Positions 5,839-7,919 of a stretch of 7,919 nt of DNA are shown here, piece by piece. A program made the translations under genes and the position numbers. The notes under the pieces were generated by a model, which had not been told where the DNA came from, ran no database searches, and was given only the letters and a program-made list of their open reading frames with translations. Source of the DNA: Dehalococcoidia bacterium (GTDB lineage: Bacteria > Chloroflexota > Dehalococcoidia > SAR202 > UBA11138); assembly GCA_012270665.1 (NCBI GenBank), contig JAAXHY010000153.1, positions 1 through 7,919 on the forward strand. Reading direction: 5' to 3'. The stretch's first letter is position 1. Each line of letters begins with the position of its first letter.

Positions 5839-7164
5839 CTATGCCCTGATTACGCCTACGTCGTGCTTGATATCTACTTCGGTCCCGAAACGCCTGGAAA
5901 GGCGTCTCATCCTGTCGAGCGCGACTCGCGTCACCGACCCTTTGGCAAGGACGGGGCGACCACGCTGTGAGCGCGGCTTGCCGTGTCCCATGTCAATCGG
6001 GTGAAGCGTGATTTGGTCCAGTTTGCGCTCCTCGAATCTACATTCGGCGACCACGCTTTGCCAATACACCGAGTCGCCCGGGAATCCTCTGGTATCGTTC
6101 TCACTGCGCTTGTCGTAGAAGTCCGCCGGTGTCGCATCCGGTCCCAGGCCAACGCTCTCGTAGTTCAGAGCGGGCTGCCAGCGCACCGTGTCGTTCTGGA
6201 AGATGAAGTTGCCGAGGCTGTAGAAGATAGGCCGTCCTCGATGTATTTCAATACCCCGCGTAACGTGTGGTCCATGCCCTAGAAAACCGTCCGCGCCCGC
6301 ATCTACGCAGGCGCGCGCGAAAGTCTGGAGGAATTCGGGCGGATCGGCCATGCTTTCGCCGTTCTCGTGACAGTGGAACGAAACGAAAACCCAGTCGGCC
6401 ATCCGCTTAGCGTCCTCGATCCACTTCAGGTTCTCTTCCATGTCGCGCCGATTTGGGGTTGTTGACGTGGAGAATCCTTCTCCCCTCAGAAACTTTCTCC
6501 CCAGGAAATTGATCTGAGTATCATTATCCTCCATGACGGTTCCCTTGGGTCTGAATCGGCGTTGGGCTGCGTTGCGAACCTCTAATCCCAGCTCCCGGCT
6601 TACTCTTCTCACCGCGTCGAACGCGCGCTTGTCCACCGTGTACGAGGTCGTATGTCTGAGCGCGTTGAGGCCAGGTCTTCCGCTTATGTCCGGGCGCTGG
6701 TCCATTGCGCGGCCCGCGTCGTGGAACGTAGATGAAGCGGAGATTAACGCGACCCTGCCCGCCGCTGTATCGAGATAACCGGGGCCTCTCGCTTCGCTCA
6801 GGTTTCTACCCGTTCCCGCGAATGAGAGTCCGGCCTCCCTGATATGCCTGATGTTAGTGAGCACGCCTTTCTCACCATAGTCATAGTTGTGGTTGTTTGC
6901 GGTGGAAACCAGATTGATGCCGGCCCACTGCAACTCCTTCAGATTCGCAGGCTCGGATGCGGTGAAAGTGCCTCCGGCCAGTCCGGGCGAATGTTCGAAG
7001 TCGTGCATCAGCATCTCGAGGTTCGTGTAGCCGACATCCGCGTTTTTGAAGATTTCCACCAGCGAAAGAAAGCGAGGCTCTCGGAAGACCGAAAGCCGCC
7101 GCGTTATCATTGTGTCTCCGCTCGCGACAAGCGTTAGATTGCCGGATTCCGACTCGTACAGCAT
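5839..7164 (-). CDS. CapA-family (PGA_cap) metallophosphatase-like protein
   Basis: A 441-residue protein of the CapA/PgsA family, a calcineurin-like metallophosphoesterase fold named after poly-gamma-glutamate capsule synthesis but found in many species without such a capsule. Motifs in order: SGDTMITRR (15-23), TNLEM (47-51), TANNHNYDYG (88-97), SFHCHENGE (262-270), GHGPHVTRGIE (296-306) and FYSLGNFIF (314-322). Probable metal or active-site residues include Asp17, Glu50, Asn91, His92, His264, His266, His297 and His300. The usual HWGxEY motif is HCHENGE here, and roughly 70 extra residues (about 150-245) lie between the two halves. No signal peptide or membrane anchor is visible, so a cytoplasmic location is likely, unlike membrane-bound PgsA. 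A GGGAGGT Shine-Dalgarno lies 11 nt upstream of the ATG. No capB or capC neighbour is present in the window, which argues against capsule synthesis. The true substrate is unknown. Confidence 0.85.
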   Translation of the reverse strand: MLYESESGNLTLVASGDTMITRRLSVFREPRFLSLVEIFKNADVGYTNLEMLMHDFEHSPGLAGGTFTASEPANLKELQWAGINLVSTANNHNYDYGEKGVLTNIRHIREAGLSFAGTGRNLSEARGPGYLDTAAGRVALISASSTFHDAGRAMDQRPDISGRPGLNALRHTTSYTVDKRAFDAVRRVSRELGLEVRNAAQRRFRPKGTVMEDNDTQINFLGRKFLRGEGFSTSTTPNRRDMEENLKWIEDAKRMADWVFVSFHCHENGESMADPPEFLQTFARACVDAGADGFLGHGPHVTRGIEIHRGRPIFYSLGNFIFQNDTVRWQPALNYESVGLGPDATPADFYDKRSENDTRGFPGDSVYWQSVVAECRFEERKLDQITLHPIDMGHGKPRSQRGRPVLAKGSVTRVALDRMRRLSRRFGTEVDIKHDVGVIRA

Positions 7165-7184
7165 TTCTTGCGCAGACCTCCCGC

Positions 7185-7757
7185 CTAATCAGCTGAGCCG
7201 ATCTGCTGCTGGTATTCTGCGGCGAGAATTCCCATTACGGCGGAGTCGAATCTGGAGCCCTCGTGAGGCCGGCTCTTGCGAAGCGTGCCTTCGTGTACGA
7301 ATCCCATGCCTTCGAACAGCGCCCTCGCGGGCATGTTGTACTCAGGAACGTCAACCCATACTCGGTACAAGCCGTATTCGTTGAAAGCCGTATCCAGCGC
7401 GGCGTGGACACTGGCGTGTCCATAGCCTCTGTTCCACAGATCTTTTCGACCTATGAGTATAGACAACTGTCCGTCGCCCAACGCTTCCTCGAGCGTTACG
7501 TGGACTTCGCCAATGTGCTCACCTTCTTCTGTGTAGATAGAAAGAGTCAGGTGATCCGGGTCCTCCAGAGTTCGTATGAACTCTTCTTCGCTAGCGTCCT
7601 CCATTTCGTGAGGACGGTATCCAAGGTGGGCCGGCTCGCCGTATGAATATCTCCCGAACCAACTGTCTGCGACCTCGTCATCCTCCAGCCACTCCCGTAT
7701 GCGGGTCACGTCTGCGCGTGTTACCTGCCTGAGCGTGATTACTTTATTTCTAGGCAT
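7185..7757 (-). CDS. GNAT-family N-acetyltransferase (RimJ/RimL-like, Acetyltransf_3)
   Basis: A 190-residue single-domain acetyltransferase. The N-terminal part TLRQVTRADVTRIREWLEDD (8-27) is typical of the RimJ/RimL/SpeG-like branch. The acetyl-CoA-binding motif A is IGRKDLWNRGYGHASV (102-117), containing the pyrophosphate-contacting RGYGHA (110-115), and motif B is NMPARALFEGMGFVHEG (141-157) with Asn141 in the usual position. The length is normal for the family. The acceptor may be a protein N-terminus, polyamine, amino sugar or antibiotic; nothing visible decides this. AGGGAG lies 6 nt before the ATG, supporting the start. The gene is first of a three-gene unit and is followed 20 nt later by the CapA-family gene and then by the APH fusion, which suggests its acceptor may be related to the small molecule handled by those proteins. 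Confidence 0.88.
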   Translation of the reverse strand: MPRNKVITLRQVTRADVTRIREWLEDDEVADSWFGRYSYGEPAHLGYRPHEMEDASEEEFIRTLEDPDHLTLSIYTEEGEHIGEVHVTLEEALGDGQLSILIGRKDLWNRGYGHASVHAALDTAFNEYGLYRVWVDVPEYNMPARALFEGMGFVHEGTLRKSRPHEGSRFDSAVMGILAAEYQQQIGSAD

Positions 7758-7830
7758 GGAGTTCTCCCTATGTGTCGGCGTGGTGAGTCTTCAGGGATTC
7801 CCGTAATGGGAGCTAATCTACTGTCTAAAA

Positions 7831-7859
7831 CTAATATCAGATTTCGCGTCATTTATCCA
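7831..7859 (-). promoter_or_regulatory. Weak candidate promoter of the GNAT-CapA-APH unit
   Basis: On the minus strand TGGATA (plus 7854-7859), a 17-nt spacer and TATTAG (plus 7831-7836) give 4 of 6 consensus matches in each hexamer. Initiation near 7824 would leave a leader of about 66 nt. Two TTGAC-like hexamers further up (plus 7904-7909 and 7911-7916) lack a good -10 partner. Nothing else is recognisable in 7758-7919. Confidence 0.25.
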
Positions 7860-7919
7860 CACCAACGACGAGGACGGACGTATCGAGGGGGTAGAGGCGG
7901 TTTGGTCAACAGTCAAGCG

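Noticed and set aside
7901..7919. Tandem TTGAC-like hexamers at the right edge (minus strand TTGACT and TTGACC, 7 nt apart)
   Set aside because: No acceptable -10 sequence lies 16-18 nt downstream of either, and the window ends there, so an operator or promoter role cannot be supported.

Overview
The window is a bacterial chromosomal segment of moderate GC content (mid-50s per cent by eye), densely packed with genes that lie almost entirely on the minus strand. It contains no rRNA, tRNA, insertion sequence, CRISPR array or phage gene that I can see. No phylogenetic marker is present. The short stand-alone SWIM zinc-finger protein, the FDH-type formyltransferase and the general gene style suggest Chloroflexota (Dehalococcoidia/SAR202-like), but this is a low-to-moderate confidence inference from recalled resemblance, not a measured result.

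Layout, left to right. (1) 3-935, minus: a stand-alone protein resembling the N-terminal 10-formyltetrahydrofolate hydrolase domain of FDH (ALDH1L1), preceded by a divergent intergenic region (936-1253). That region carries one likely promoter in each direction and a possible 34-codon small ORF (1063-1167). (2) 1254-1499, plus: the only confident plus-strand gene, an 81-residue SWIM zinc-finger protein with its own sigma70-type promoter, a perfect Shine-Dalgarno sequence and a downstream hairpin, so a complete one-gene transcription unit. (3) A 9-bp perfect stem (1525-1546) sits between the two convergent units. (4) 4268-1589, minus: folC (folylpolyglutamate/dihydrofolate synthase) followed 31 nt later by fabF (beta-ketoacyl-ACP synthase II), probably one operon. 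(5) 7757-4464, minus: GNAT acetyltransferase, CapA-family metallophosphatase-like protein, and a degenerate-Nudix plus aminoglycoside-phosphotransferase-like (APH) fusion. They are separated by 20 nt and 1 nt, so almost certainly co-transcribed and, for the last pair, translationally coupled.

How the genes may work together: folC and fabF are housekeeping genes for folate retention and fatty-acid elongation. The formyltransferase also belongs to one-carbon folate chemistry, though it is in a separate unit. The GNAT/CapA/APH trio combines an acyl-transfer fold, a phosphoesterase fold and a small-molecule-kinase fold. This is a plausible but unproven small-molecule modification cassette, and it is the part of the window most worth following up, together with the SWIM mini-unit and the altered active-site position in the formyltransferase.
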